From contig JAQBQF010000116.1 in the NCBI GenBank assembly GCA_028287115.1, positions 1 to 64,000 on the forward strand: a stretch of DNA of 64,000 nt, written 5' to 3'. Positions 39,099-48,583 of the stretch are shown in pieces (the first letter of the stretch is position 1; every line of letters begins with the position of its first letter). The notes beneath the pieces are model-generated. The model did no database searches and was not told where the DNA came from. It saw nothing but the letters and a program-made list of their open reading frames with translations. This stretch comes from Myxococcales bacterium. GTDB taxonomy: Bacteria; Myxococcota_A; Polyangia; Haliangiales; Haliangiaceae. A program made the translations under genes and the position numbers.

Positions 39099-42000
39099 TC
39101 AGCTCGCGGTGACGCGGCGCTCGCTGTCTTCGTAACGGCGGCGGGCGCGGCGCAAGATCACCTGGACCTCGTCACTCCAGGCGGCTTCGGTTCGCGCGCG
39201 CGCCGACGAGAGCCAGGCATCCGCGCTGCGGAGCGAGTCGGCTCCACGGGATATCGCGCAGTGGGCGCGCGCGGCGTCGAGGATCGCGAGCGCCGCTTCC
39301 ATCACGGACTCCGACGAGGGCGGCGACGAGCCCCAGGTTGCGGTCCACGTCGCGGCGTCCTCGATGATCGATTCGGCGTCGGCGACGCGATCGAGCTGTG
39401 CCAAGACGATCGCGAGCTGCGCGGCCGCTGCGACGCGTCCGGTGTCGCCGCGGAGCTGCCAGTTGCTCGCGTTGCCCGCGGCGGTCTGTCGATCGAGACA
39501 TCGGCGCGCTTCGAGCTCGGCGCCGGGCATGTCACCGAGACCTTCGCGAATCAGCGCGAGGTTGAAGTCGTTGAACGGAACCGCGACGGAGAGGCCCATC
39601 TCGAGAAGAGAACGCCGCGATAGCTCCGCCATGCGCAGTGCCGCCTCGAGATCGCGGTCGAGGAGCAAGTTGATCGCGGCGACGTTGCCACGAGCGAGCG
39701 CGAGTGAAGATTGATCGTCGCCGGTCTCTTCATAGAGTGCGACAACGCGAATGAAGTGCTGCTGGCTGCCGAGCAGATCTCGGGTGACGATGTGATGAAC
39801 GCCGAGCGCCCAGTGGATCTGCGCGAGCACCGATGGCCGTTGCGAGAGCTTCGAGGTCTTGTCGAGATCTGCGATCACGGCCGCGAGCAGCTTCGAATCG
39901 GTGTCCTGGACCTTCTGAAAGCTGACCGCGACTGCGGTCGCGACCGCTCGCCAGTCGCGATCTTCGGGATTCGAAAATCGTTCCAGCGCCTCGGCGATCA
40001 ACGCGTTTCGCCCGCCGAGGTCGCGAGAATCGGCGATGATCGGCAATGCTCGAAAGATTGCCCATGCGAGCTCCTCGGCGCAGCCGTGGGTGCGAGCGAT
40101 CGAGAGCGCCTTCTCGGTACACCGCCACATGACGTCGGTCTGCGCGCGTTGCGCGACTCGAGCTCGCTCGCGCCATGCGATCGACAAGGCGGCAGGCGGC
40201 GCCGTATCGAGGTACGGCGAATCGAGGAGCGCGTCGCAAGCGCGAGAGAACGCCGAGCGCATCGCCCAGCCTTCGTAGATCGGGACGAGCGTGACAAGCG
40301 CGCGCAGCGCGAGCACCGCGGTGTCCTTGTTGCGGCCCTCGGGATCGAGCGCTGGCTCGACGAGCGCCCAGATGTTCTCGCGCTCGCAGGCGAGATGTTT
40401 CGCGCGTTCGCGGACGAGCGGGTAGCTGTCCTCGGCTGCCCACGACTCGGCGTAGGTCAGGAAGTATTCCGCGTGTCGCCAATGCGCGGCGTCACCGGTG
40501 CCGAACGCCTCGAGCCGCGCGAGCGCGAAGCTGCGAATGCTCTCGAACATGCCGAACCGAGGCTCATCTGGCAGCTCGGGACTCGTGACGCGGCGGAGCA
40601 ACGACTTGTCGCAGAGCGACTCGAGTGCATCGAGCACGTCGGTATCGCGATAGCCGGCGAGATCGATCACGGCTTCCGCGGCGTCGATCGAGAAGCCGCC
40701 GCGAAAGATCGCGGCTTGGGAGAGCGCGGCTTGCTCGACGGGCTCGAGCATCTGCCACGACCATTCGATCGCCTTGTCGAATGCGGTCTGGCGCTCCGGG
40801 ACGCCGCGCCGCCGGCCGGTGAGCACGTCGAAGCCCTGCGACAAACGTTCGCGTAGCTGGCGCGGCGACAGCATCTTGAGGCGGCCGGCGGCGAGCTCGA
40901 TCGCGAGCGGGTTGCCCTCGAGCCGGTCGACGACCGCCGCGAGCTCGTCGATCTCGGCGCGGCCGATCGTCAAGCCGGGGCGCGCCGCAGTCGCACGATC
41001 GATCAGCAGCTCGAGGCCGCCGTTCGGATCGACGCCGATCGCGAGAGGGCCGAGCTCGACGACGATCTCGCCCGGGAGGTTGAGCCGTTCGCGCGACGTG
41101 ACGAGCCACCGCGCGTCGGGTGCGAGCTCGCCGAGACGGCCGATCGTCGCCGCGTGGTCGACGACTTGCTCGAAGTTGTCGAGGACGAACAACGCGCGTC
41201 CGCGATGCGTGATCGCCGAGCCGAGCTGCTTGATCATCCCGTCGATCGTCGCCGCGAGTCCGCCGACACCGAGCGCGGCCGCGATCCCGCCGACCACGCC
41301 GTCGATCGAGCGAGCTTCGGTCAAGTCGATGAACCACACGCCGCCGAGATGCGACTCGCGGACGCGCCAGGCGTGCTCGCGTGCGAGGCGTGTCTTGCCG
41401 ATGCCAGGGGGGCCGAGCAGCGTGATCAAGCGCGCGCCGGCGGTGTAGCGCTCGACGAGCTTCGTGAGCTCGACAGCACGCCCGACGAACTTGTCGGAGA
41501 CGGGAGACAGGTTCGTCGGCGCCGTGGCGGGACCGCCGACGCGCGTCTCGTACGCGGCGTCACTCTCCTCCGCGAGGTTCGCGGACTCTTGCTCGACCGC
41601 CGCGTGCTCCGCTGCGAAGCGCTCGATCACCCAGCGGAGGACTTCCGTCGCGGACAACACGAGCCCGCGCGATCGTGCGAGTCCTTCGAGCGCTTCGGCC
41701 ATCGCATTGCAGTCCGGATACCGCTCGTCGGGATCGACCGAGAGCGCGCGCGTGATGATCGCGCCGAGCTCCGGCTCGATCGGAACACGCGGCTCGAACG
41801 CCGATAACGCATTCGGCGAATCGCCGAGCGTGGCGTCGTCGACGAGCGGCAGTGCACCGGTCACCATCTCGTACAGCGTGATCGCGACCGCGTGCTGATC
41901 GGCGCGACCATCGACGCGAGTTCCGGGCTTGTGCTGCTCGGGTGCCATGTAGTGGCGTGTGCCCATGATGACGGCATTGCTCGATTCGTCGTCGAGCCAA

Positions 42001-42506
42001 CGCGAGATCCCGAAATCGATCAGCTTCGACATGCCCGCGAACGTCACCATCACGTTGCGCGGCTTGACGTCACGGTGCACCACGCCTTGATGCTTGCCGG
42101 TGCGCACGCCGTGCGCGTACGACAGTCCGCGCAGCAGATCGAGCGTGATCACCAGCGCGACTTCGAGCGGCAATGCATCGGGCGTGGCTCGCTCGATCAT
42201 GTCGCGCAGCGTGACGCCCGACAGATATTCCATCGCGATGAACGGCGAGCCGCCGTCACTGCTGACGTCGATGATGCTGACGACGTTCGGGTGATGCAGC
42301 CGTGCCGCGACCCGAGCCTCCTCGATCAGCGCGCGCATGCCTTGATCCGTCGCCCGCTCGGACACGACGCGCTTGATGACGACGAGCCGATTCAGGTTGA
42401 GCTGCTGTGCGAGATACACCTGGCCCATGCCGCCACGCCCGAGAGAGCGTACGATTCGATAGCGGCCACCGATGACCTGCCCAGCACTCTCGTCCACGGC
42501 TGGCAC
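39099..42506 (-). CDS. Ser/Thr protein kinase fused to NB-ARC-like ATPase and TPR-like repeats
   Basis: This 1135-aa cytoplasmic signalling protein has a kinase domain 15-285 (Lys45, HRDVKPRN 144-151, DFG 164-166, APEQ), all catalytic residues present. A FVGRAVELTKLVERY segment (340-354) and a Walker A, GPPGIGKT (365-372), begin an STAND-type NTPase (FVLDNFEQVVD Walker B, LVTSRERL sensor). From about 690 to the end helical TPR-like repeats follow. The architecture resembles PknK-like proteins that couple an NTPase switch to kinase output. The start GTG is separated by one base from the start codon of the divergent transporter gene. Confidence 0.9.
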   Translation of the reverse strand: MPAVDESAGQVIGGRYRIVRSLGRGGMGQVYLAQQLNLNRLVVIKRVVSERATDQGMRALIEEARVAARLHHPNVVSIIDVSSDGGSPFIAMEYLSGVTLRDMIERATPDALPLEVALVITLDLLRGLSYAHGVRTGKHQGVVHRDVKPRNVMVTFAGMSKLIDFGISRWLDDESSNAVIMGTRHYMAPEQHKPGTRVDGRADQHAVAITLYEMVTGALPLVDDATLGDSPNALSAFEPRVPIEPELGAIITRALSVDPDERYPDCNAMAEALEGLARSRGLVLSATEVLRWVIERFAAEHAAVEQESANLAEESDAAYETRVGGPATAPTNLSPVSDKFVGRAVELTKLVERYTAGARLITLLGPPGIGKTRLAREHAWRVRESHLGGVWFIDLTEARSIDGVVGGIAAALGVGGLAATIDGMIKQLGSAITHRGRALFVLDNFEQVVDHAATIGRLGELAPDARWLVTSRERLNLPGEIVVELGPLAIGVDPNGGLELLIDRATAARPGLTIGRAEIDELAAVVDRLEGNPLAIELAAGRLKMLSPRQLRERLSQGFDVLTGRRRGVPERQTAFDKAIEWSWQMLEPVEQAALSQAAIFRGGFSIDAAEAVIDLAGYRDTDVLDALESLCDKSLLRRVTSPELPDEPRFGMFESIRSFALARLEAFGTGDAAHWRHAEYFLTYAESWAAEDSYPLVRERAKHLACERENIWALVEPALDPEGRNKDTAVLALRALVTLVPIYEGWAMRSAFSRACDALLDSPYLDTAPPAALSIAWRERARVAQRAQTDVMWRCTEKALSIARTHGCAEELAWAIFRALPIIADSRDLGGRNALIAEALERFSNPEDRDWRAVATAVAVSFQKVQDTDSKLLAAVIADLDKTSKLSQRPSVLAQIHWALGVHHIVTRDLLGSQQHFIRVVALYEETGDDQSSLALARGNVAAINLLLDRDLEAALRMAELSRRSLLEMGLSVAVPFNDFNLALIREGLGDMPGAELEARRCLDRQTAAGNASNWQLRGDTGRVAAAAQLAIVLAQLDRVADAESIIEDAATWTATWGSSPPSSESVMEAALAILDAARAHCAISRGADSLRSADAWLSSARARTEAAWSDEVQVILRRARRRYEDSERRVTAS

Positions 42507-42507
42507 C

Positions 42508-44655
42508 GTGTCAGTTTACACCCTGCTCGCGTTTGCGGTGGCGGCGTGTGGCGTGCCCGAGGGTGAGTACTTCGGTCACATTCCCGACGACATCGACCCG
42601 CATCAGTTGCGCTGGTGCAACCAAGGTGAGCCCGATCATCTCGATCCGGTGCGCGCATCGAGCACGGTCTCGGCGCCGATGATCCTCATGCTGTTCGACG
42701 GGCTCACGACCTACAACCCCGACGGCTTGCCGGTCGCGAGCCTCGCTACCAGTTGGGACATCTCGGACGATCTCCGAACGTACACGTTTCATCTCCGGCG
42801 CGATGCGCGGTGGTCGAACGGGCGCGGCGTGACGGCCTACGATGTTGCATACACGGCGATGCGTGTGGCGAATCGCCTCACGGCCTCTCCCAACGCGGAC
42901 AACATTCAAACGGTGAAGAACGTGATGGCGTACCTGACGCGCACCGTCGCGCAGCTCCGTCGCGATGCCGGACCTTATCGCGCCGGTGAGATCGTCGAGG
43001 TGTTGTGGTCGCCCACCGAAGCGCCCGACCTCGATGCTCGCGCCGCGACGCACACGCTTGCGCTACGCGATCTCGGTGCTCCCGAAACCGCGGCGTATGC
43101 GCAGGTGCCTCCGGGGATCCAGGTCTCGGTGGTCGAGCGCACCGGCCAGCGCGCGACACCGCCGTCTCCGGACGGCCAGCCATGGGCGTATGTCTACTGG
43201 CAGCGCGACGCTGAAGGCGTCTACGGCTGGGTCCATGCAGACGAGCTCACCGTCGAGCCGAACGCGGACATGCAGCTGCTGGTTCGTCGTGTCACCGCGA
43301 AGAATCGACCCGGCGGCGCAGGCTCGATCGCCGAGCTTGCAGCCGACGAGCTCGCTCCGCGACCACCGGTCTACGTGCGCGGCCGGGACCTCACGGCATC
43401 GACGGACGTCCTCGGGGTCAGCGTGCCCGATCCGTACACGATCGTGTTCGAGTGCGCGGATCCGACGCCCTATCTGTTGGCGCTCACTGCGAACCGCGCG
43501 TTGCGCACGACGCCGATCGAAGCCGTGTCGCGCTGGCCAAGTCGCTGGACGCAGCCGGACCGGATCATCACATCCGGTCCGATGCACCTGACGGAATGGA
43601 AAGATCGCGATCACCTGACGTTCGTCCGCTCGAAGACGTACTGGAACCCGAGCGAGGTCAAGCTCGATCGGATCATCGCGATCTCGATGGACGACCAGGC
43701 CGCGACGACAAATTACTATTTCACCGGCGGCTGCGACGCGACCGCGACCAATACGATTCCGTCGACGTATCTCCCGGCGCTCAACGGTGAGCTGCGCGGC
43801 ACCACATACAAGGATTACAGCGTCGCGCCGTATCTCGCGGTCTACTTCGCGCAGATCAACACGAAGGTCGTGACCAACCGCCACCTGCGGCGTGCGCTCG
43901 GGTTTGCGATCGATCGGAGGCCCGTCCCGCGATTCATGCATGGCGGAGAGATGCCGACCGCCGTGTTGACGCCCGGGACGCCGATCAAGTCGCTCGGCGA
44001 TGCCGACCTCGCCGCGTGTGGTGTCACCCGCGACACGCCGGGCCTCGCGATGGTGATGCAGAGCGGCGAGCTGTGTTACGTGCCACCGCCGGGGCTCGAT
44101 TACGATCTCGCGAAGGCCAAGCAAGAGCTGGAGCTGGCGCGCCAGGAGCTCGGGACGCTCCCCGAGCTGACGTACCTCTACAACTCGGGCAACGAGGCTC
44201 ACAAACAAATCGCGGAGTATCTCCAGTCGTCGTGGAAGGCGGTTGGCCTCGACGTGCGGATCGAGTCGATGGAGTGGAACTCGATGCTCGACGCGACGCG
44301 CACCGGCAAGTTTCAGCTGCTGCGGTTTGGCGCGGCCGGTCAGCTCGCCGATACGGAAGGCGAGTTTCTGCCGACATTTCGCTGCGCGTCGCCGGATAAT
44401 CGTTCGAAGTGGTGCAACCCGCAGTTCGAGTCGCTGATGGAAGAGGCGCGCACGATGCGCGACCGCAAGGCACGTAATGCGAAGGTTCGCGAGGCAGAGA
44501 GCGTGCTGCTCGAAGATGCGCCGGTGCTGCCGATCTATGTCTACACGCAGAAGCATCTGATCAAGCCGTACGTCCGCGACTACCCGGTCAACCTCGTCGA
44601 TCAACCTCCGTTGTGGCGCGCGTGGATCGATCCGGACTGGGAGCACCACCGGTGA
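42508..44655 (+). CDS. Peptide-type ABC transporter substrate-binding lipoprotein with SH3-like insertion
   Basis: The 715-aa family 5 (OppA/DppA) binding protein has a short signal with lipobox (AFAVAAC, Cys14), RWCNQGEPDHLDPVR, LFDGLTTYNPDGLPV, the family block LATSWDISDDLRTYTFHLR and the C-terminal AESVLLEDAPVLPIYVYTQ. It is about 150 residues longer than usual; residues about 185-250 (LALRDLGAPETAAYAQV, WAYVYWQ, GVYGWVHADEL) look like an inserted bacterial SH3 domain. An in-frame ATG at 42472 would overlap the divergent kinase gene; GTG 42508 is preferred. The permease genes follow in an overlapping operon. Confidence 0.85.
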   Translation: MSVYTLLAFAVAACGVPEGEYFGHIPDDIDPHQLRWCNQGEPDHLDPVRASSTVSAPMILMLFDGLTTYNPDGLPVASLATSWDISDDLRTYTFHLRRDARWSNGRGVTAYDVAYTAMRVANRLTASPNADNIQTVKNVMAYLTRTVAQLRRDAGPYRAGEIVEVLWSPTEAPDLDARAATHTLALRDLGAPETAAYAQVPPGIQVSVVERTGQRATPPSPDGQPWAYVYWQRDAEGVYGWVHADELTVEPNADMQLLVRRVTAKNRPGGAGSIAELAADELAPRPPVYVRGRDLTASTDVLGVSVPDPYTIVFECADPTPYLLALTANRALRTTPIEAVSRWPSRWTQPDRIITSGPMHLTEWKDRDHLTFVRSKTYWNPSEVKLDRIIAISMDDQAATTNYYFTGGCDATATNTIPSTYLPALNGELRGTTYKDYSVAPYLAVYFAQINTKVVTNRHLRRALGFAIDRRPVPRFMHGGEMPTAVLTPGTPIKSLGDADLAACGVTRDTPGLAMVMQSGELCYVPPPGLDYDLAKAKQELELARQELGTLPELTYLYNSGNEAHKQIAEYLQSSWKAVGLDVRIESMEWNSMLDATRTGKFQLLRFGAAGQLADTEGEFLPTFRCASPDNRSKWCNPQFESLMEEARTMRDRKARNAKVREAESVLLEDAPVLPIYVYTQKHLIKPYVRDYPVNLVDQPPLWRAWIDPDWEHHR

Positions 44656-45572
44656 TCCGGTTCTTGCTCGGTCGGTTCGTCAGCGCGGTGGTCGTGATCT
44701 GGATCGTCGCGACGATGAGCTTTCTGCTGCTCCACGCGGCGCCGGGCGGGCCGTTCGATACCGATCAGAAGCGATCGGTTGCCGTCCAGCGCGCGATGGA
44801 GGATCGTTACGGCCTCCACGATCCGCTGTGGGAGCAGTACGTGCGCGAAATCGGAAACCTCGCGCGCGGCGATCTCGGTGATTCGATGACGCACGACGAG
44901 TCCGTCGGTCATCTGATCGCCACGCATTTTCCGGTCAGTGCCGCGATCGGCCTGATCGGCATGCTCACCGCGATCATCCTCGGCGTCGCAATCGGCGTGG
45001 CCTCGGCGTCGCGACGTAACACGTGGGTCGATTACGTGCTGATGACGCTCGCGCTCGTCGGGATCTCGATCCCTTCGTTCGTGCTCGGGCCGCTGCTCGT
45101 CGCTGCGTTCTCGATGAAGCTCGGGATCCTGCCGCCGGCGCGGATCGCGGGCGTCGGCTCGTACATCTTGCCCGCGTTGACGCTCGGCATGATCTACATC
45201 GGCACGATCGCGCGTCTGACTCGCGGCGGCATGCTCGAGACACTCGGCCAGGACTTCGTGCGAACCGCGCGCGCGAAAGGTCTGCCCGAGCGGCGCGTGT
45301 TGTGGAAGCATGCGTTGCGCGTCGGCATCGTGCCGGTCGTGACGTATCTCGGTCCCGCGACGGCCGCGATGATCTCGGGCTCGTTCGTCGTCGAGAAGAT
45401 CTTTCAGATCCCCGGACTCGGTACCTATTTCATCCAGAGCATCGCGACGCGCGACTATCCCGTGCTCACCGGTGTGTTCGTGTTCTACGCCGCGCTGCTC
45501 GTGCTGCTGAACCTCGTCGTCGACATCGTCTACGGCATGCTCGATCCCAGGATCCGAGAGGCGCGCGGATGA
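44652..45572 (+). CDS. Peptide-type ABC transporter permease, OppB/DppB family
   Basis: The 306-aa inner-membrane protein starts IRFLLGRFVSAVVVIWIVATMSF with the family's HAAPGGPFD after TM1. The EAA coupling loop reads RTARAKGLPERRVLWKHALR, and the C-terminus IPGLGTYFIQSIATRDYPV is conserved. About six TM segments. GTG 44652 overlaps the binding-protein stop (GTGA), so coupled translation is likely. Confidence 0.93.
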   Translation: MIRFLLGRFVSAVVVIWIVATMSFLLLHAAPGGPFDTDQKRSVAVQRAMEDRYGLHDPLWEQYVREIGNLARGDLGDSMTHDESVGHLIATHFPVSAAIGLIGMLTAIILGVAIGVASASRRNTWVDYVLMTLALVGISIPSFVLGPLLVAAFSMKLGILPPARIAGVGSYILPALTLGMIYIGTIARLTRGGMLETLGQDFVRTARAKGLPERRVLWKHALRVGIVPVVTYLGPATAAMISGSFVVEKIFQIPGLGTYFIQSIATRDYPVLTGVFVFYAALLVLLNLVVDIVYGMLDPRIREARG

Positions 45573-46414
45573 TCAACGCGTGGCAGCGGCTGCGCCGCAA
45601 CAAGATGGCCGTCGTGTGCGGCACGATCTTCGTGCTCGTCGCGTTGTTCTGCTATCTCGGGCCGTTCGTCGCGGCTGCGTTCGGCTTGGATCCGACGACG
45701 ATCCATGCAGATCTCGGCCCGCGGCCTCCATCGTGGTCTCACTGGTTTGGCACGGATACGCTCGGCCGCGACATGTTCGTGCGCGTGATGATCGGCGGCC
45801 GGATCGCGATCCTCGTTGCGGTCGTGACGACCTCGATCGCGCTCGTGATCGGTGTGACGTACGGAGCGATCGCCGCGTACGCCGGTGGCCGCATCGACAA
45901 CGTGATGATGCGCATCGTCGACACCCTCTACGGCCTTCCGACGATCGTGTTCATCATCGTCGTGATGGCGACGTTCAACACGAAGTCGCTGACGGCGCTG
46001 TTCGCGTTGATCGGCGCGATCTCGTGGCTGACGATGGCGCGGATCGTTCGCGGTCAGGTGCTCAGCATCCGGCATCGCGAGTTCGTCGAGGCCGCGCGCG
46101 CGCTCGGCGTGCCACCGGCGCGGATCCTGTTCCGGCACATCGTGCCCAGCGCCCTCGGACCGGTGATCGTCTACGCAACGCTCGCGCTGCCGCAGGTGAT
46201 GCTGACCGAGGCCTTCTTGTCGTTCCTGGGGCTCGGTGTCCAGGCGCCGCTCGCGTCGTGGGGAACGCTCGTCACCGAGGGAAGCTCGCAGATCGTCGTC
46301 TATCCGTGGATGCTCGTCTACCCGGGGCTCGTCATGGCGATCACCGTGATGTCGCTCAACTTCCTCGGCGACGGTCTTCGTGACGCGCTCGATCCACACA
46401 CGCGCAAGGTCTGA
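45569..46414 (+). CDS. Peptide-type ABC transporter permease, OppC/DppC family
   Basis: The 281-aa second permease has N-terminal WQRLRRNKMAVVCG, then HWFGTDTLGRDMFVRVMIGGR, the EAA loop (EAARALGVPPARILFRHIVP) and AFLSFLGLGVQAPLASWG, all typical of OppC. ATG 45569 overlaps the OppB stop. No ATP-binding subunit follows in the window; the next genes are unrelated, so the ATPase must be encoded elsewhere. Confidence 0.93.
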   Translation: MINAWQRLRRNKMAVVCGTIFVLVALFCYLGPFVAAAFGLDPTTIHADLGPRPPSWSHWFGTDTLGRDMFVRVMIGGRIAILVAVVTTSIALVIGVTYGAIAAYAGGRIDNVMMRIVDTLYGLPTIVFIIVVMATFNTKSLTALFALIGAISWLTMARIVRGQVLSIRHREFVEAARALGVPPARILFRHIVPSALGPVIVYATLALPQVMLTEAFLSFLGLGVQAPLASWGTLVTEGSSQIVVYPWMLVYPGLVMAITVMSLNFLGDGLRDALDPHTRKV

Positions 46415-46421
46415 CTATAAT
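46393..46421 (+). promoter_or_regulatory. Leaderless promoter with consensus -10 TATAAT
   Basis: TATAAT (46416-46421) lies 6 nt before the ATG at 46428; TCCACA 17 bp upstream is a modest -35. The -10 begins right after the oppC stop codon, so the small lipoprotein gene has its own promoter and probably a leaderless mRNA. Confidence 0.6.
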
Positions 46422-46427
46422 CACGTC

Positions 46428-46682
46428 ATGGCCCGCTGGTTCCTGTTCGCCGCTCTGCTCGCTGCCTGCACGCAGCCGCGCAGCGATCGCTGCAGGCGGA
46501 TCTGCACGCGCGAAGCCGAGTGCGTGACCTCGACCAACAGCTCGATCCCCTTCGACGAAAAAGAATGCATCGCCGCGTGCTCGGCGCTCGAGGCGGACAC
46601 CGATAACCTCGCCAAGGTGAAGAAGCACGACGAATGCGTGTCGAAGAATCAGGCGTGCAGCGCCGTCCTCGAGTGTCAGTGA
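46428..46682 (+). CDS. Small Cys-rich lipoprotein
   Basis: The 84-aa product reads MARWFLFAALLAACTQP: signal with lipobox LLAAC. The mature part has six Cys in a CxxxCxxxxEC ... CIAACS ... C ... C pattern, suggesting disulphides in the periplasm or at the surface. The start is set by a TATAAT box 6 nt upstream. Function unknown. Confidence 0.7.
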   Translation: MARWFLFAALLAACTQPRSDRCRRICTREAECVTSTNSSIPFDEKECIAACSALEADTDNLAKVKKHDECVSKNQACSAVLECQ

Positions 46683-46684
46683 CG

Positions 46685-46727
46685 ATCCCCCTCCGGGGAT
46701 TCCGCGGCGTCATCCCCCTCCGGGGAT
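46685..46727. terminator. Twin hairpins, 27-bp tandem repeat
   Basis: ATCCCC-CTCC-GGGGAT occurs twice (46685-46700, 46712-46727) inside a directly repeated 27-bp unit, between two convergent genes. Probably a bidirectional gene-end signal. Related hairpins lie at 10520 and 62148. Confidence 0.6.
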
Positions 46728-46736
46728 TCCGCGGCG

Positions 46737-47024
46737 TCACAGGTCTTCGGCGGTCTTCAGGATCTCGACGATAAAGTCGCGGCGGACGCGGACGAGGCTC
46801 GTCAGCTGGGCAAATCGCGTGACGTCGATCCGGATCTCGTCGTTGCTCGGGCGCTCGGCCATGATGTCGTCGGCCTTGCCCATATCGATGACGCACGTCT
46901 TATTCTGCTTGCGCGCGCGGGCGCAATCATCGGTGTGCATCGCGCTCGCGTCGCGAGCAGGCGTCGGGTCGGCGTTGGCGAGAGAAGGGCCACAGAGGAG
47001 GACGATCACGAAGAAGCTGCGCAT
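46737..47024 (-). CDS. Small periplasmic protein
   Basis: The 95-aa product has a signal peptide MRSFFVIVLLCGPSLANA. The mature domain is acidic-basic mixed with two Cys (DDCARARKQNKTCVID), likely one disulphide, and ends in a helix (RRDFIVEILKTAEDL). ATG 47024 was chosen because it begins the signal peptide. No family recognised. Confidence 0.65.
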   Translation of the reverse strand: MRSFFVIVLLCGPSLANADPTPARDASAMHTDDCARARKQNKTCVIDMGKADDIMAERPSNDEIRIDVTRFAQLTSLVRVRRDFIVEILKTAEDL

Positions 47025-47171
47025 ACCGGGCAGACACCCTCGCTCCGCGGCGGTTGCTTCGGGAAGTGGCCTTCTCTCACAGTGTGGTCGAGTCACTACA
47101 TCGCGAGATCCGTGAACCCCGCGGAATCTCCCGGTCTCCACCTGGAACGACCATTGCTGTGAATCCGGGCG

Positions 47172-48137
47172 ATGACGCGCGCCCTCATGGCGACCCTTCT
47201 CACCGGGATCCTGATGGCCGGCTGCGGCGCGCAATGGCCGAGCCACACGACGATGGCCGCCGATCGCGGCTTCTTGGCCAAGCAGAAGCAGGTCCATACG
47301 GTCGACGTCTTGCCGATGCGCCTCGAGCTATGGACGGGTGCGGGGTACGACGCGAACGTCGAGGAGCTGCGCTCGGGAGCCGAGACCCGGATCATGAACA
47401 CGGCGCTGTCGACACTCGCGGAACGGAACTACGCGGTCGCCGCGGTGATCGATTGGGACGGTAACGCGGCCGGCGGCAACGTCAATGCGCTGGCGAAATC
47501 CGAGCTGATGGCGACGCTCGCGGCACTCTCGAGGTACGGCGCAACCGTGGCGGAACATCCCGGCGAGGTGCCGATTCCATTCTTGCCGGCACGGCTCGGT
47601 ACGGGCACGAACAGTGACGCGACCCTGTTCGTGGGCGGCTGGGCATTCGTCGGGACGCCGCAAGAGAGCACCGCGAGCAAGGTGGCAAAAGGTGTCGCGA
47701 TCGGTCTCTTGATCGTGACCGCGGTCGTCGTGATTGCCGTCGCTGTTGAAGCGCTCGGCGCAGGCGACAAGCACGAGAGTCGTTCTCACGGTCGCGAGCA
47801 GGTTCGCGATCATCGCGGGGGCGACGGCGAGTCGAGCCTTGCGACGCGCGGCTCGAGCGCGAGTAGCCGAGGCATTACCTTCGGCGCGGAGACCGCGGTC
47901 GACGTGATCGACGCATTCGGTCGCACGGCCGAGCTCGCGGCTCAGATGGACTGGTCACAAGATGAGGCGCTGCCCCACGAAGGCGACTCGCAGATGTATC
48001 TGGAGATGACGCTCGTCGATAATCGCAGTGGCCTCACGCTCTGGCACGTCCACCAGCAGTTCCCCGCGAATGCGGCCGGCTCCGACGACGTCGACCGCGT
48101 GGCCCACACGATGCTCGCGAGCTTGCCGGCGAACTAA
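47172..48137 (+). CDS. Lipoprotein of unknown function with central TM segment
   Basis: The 321-aa product has a signal with lipobox (LLTGILMAGC). Next is a folded domain (about 40-155) and a hydrophobic segment (about 172-194, GVAIGLLIVTAVVVIAVAVEAL). A His/Arg/Ser-rich stretch (HESRSHGREQVRDH) and a C-terminal beta-alpha domain (YLEMTLVDNRSGLTLWHVHQQF) follow. The end pattern recalls periplasmic proteins in which a variable is compared across the envelope, but I recognise no family. The stop overlaps the convergent FliJ-like gene. Confidence 0.65.
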   Translation: MTRALMATLLTGILMAGCGAQWPSHTTMAADRGFLAKQKQVHTVDVLPMRLELWTGAGYDANVEELRSGAETRIMNTALSTLAERNYAVAAVIDWDGNAAGGNVNALAKSELMATLAALSRYGATVAEHPGEVPIPFLPARLGTGTNSDATLFVGGWAFVGTPQESTASKVAKGVAIGLLIVTAVVVIAVAVEALGAGDKHESRSHGREQVRDHRGGDGESSLATRGSSASSRGITFGAETAVDVIDAFGRTAELAAQMDWSQDEALPHEGDSQMYLEMTLVDNRSGLTLWHVHQQFPANAAGSDDVDRVAHTMLASLPAN

Positions 48138-48559
48138 TCTTCGCGACGCTCGGCGAGCTTGCGACGATCTTCGCGCCACTTCGCAAAGTGCCGCTCGATG
48201 ACCTCGCGTTCCGCCCGTGCGCGCGCGAGGACTCGGCGCGCTTCGTCGATCACGCCGACTCGTTGGTGGTGAGCGGCGCTCGCACGGAGCTCTTCGGCGA
48301 TCGCATCTGCGAGATCGCGCCGCCGCCTCGCGATATAACGCTCGGCGAGCAGCCGTGTCCGCAGGCTGGTCTGGTCGCAGGCAACCGCCGCCGCGAGCGC
48401 GCTGCGAGCACGCGCGACACGCGAGATCGCCGCTGCCAGAGCGATTTCGGTCGTGCGAGCATCACCGACCGCGACGGCCAGATCGCCACGTTTCACGCGT
48501 TCGGTGCGCGTGCGTGCATCATGGACCGGAGCGAGGCGGTAGCGGTCGTCGGGGACCAC
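48134..48559 (-). CDS. FliJ/YscO-like coiled-coil protein
   Basis: The 141-aa product opens YRLAPVHDARTRTERVKRGD, close to the FliJ-type opening (FRL..VL..R...E), and is then almost entirely charged heptad helix (ARARAEREVIERHFAKWREDRRK). FliJ and YscO are central-stalk proteins of flagellar and type III export ATPases. No other export gene is in the window, so it is an orphan here or the edge of a dispersed set. Alternatively it is an unrelated coiled-coil protein. The start is GTG 48559, overlapping the promoter region of the divergent kinase. Confidence 0.45.
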   Translation of the reverse strand: MVPDDRYRLAPVHDARTRTERVKRGDLAVAVGDARTTEIALAAAISRVARARSALAAAVACDQTSLRTRLLAERYIARRRRDLADAIAEELRASAAHHQRVGVIDEARRVLARARAEREVIERHFAKWREDRRKLAERRED

Positions 48560-48583
48560 ATCGCGATGTTACACTGCCGGCGA

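Noticed and set aside
48188..48583. N-terminal extension of the kinase at 48584
   Set aside because: Arg/Ala-rich, antisense to the FliJ-like gene, and the kinase domain begins right after ATG 48584.
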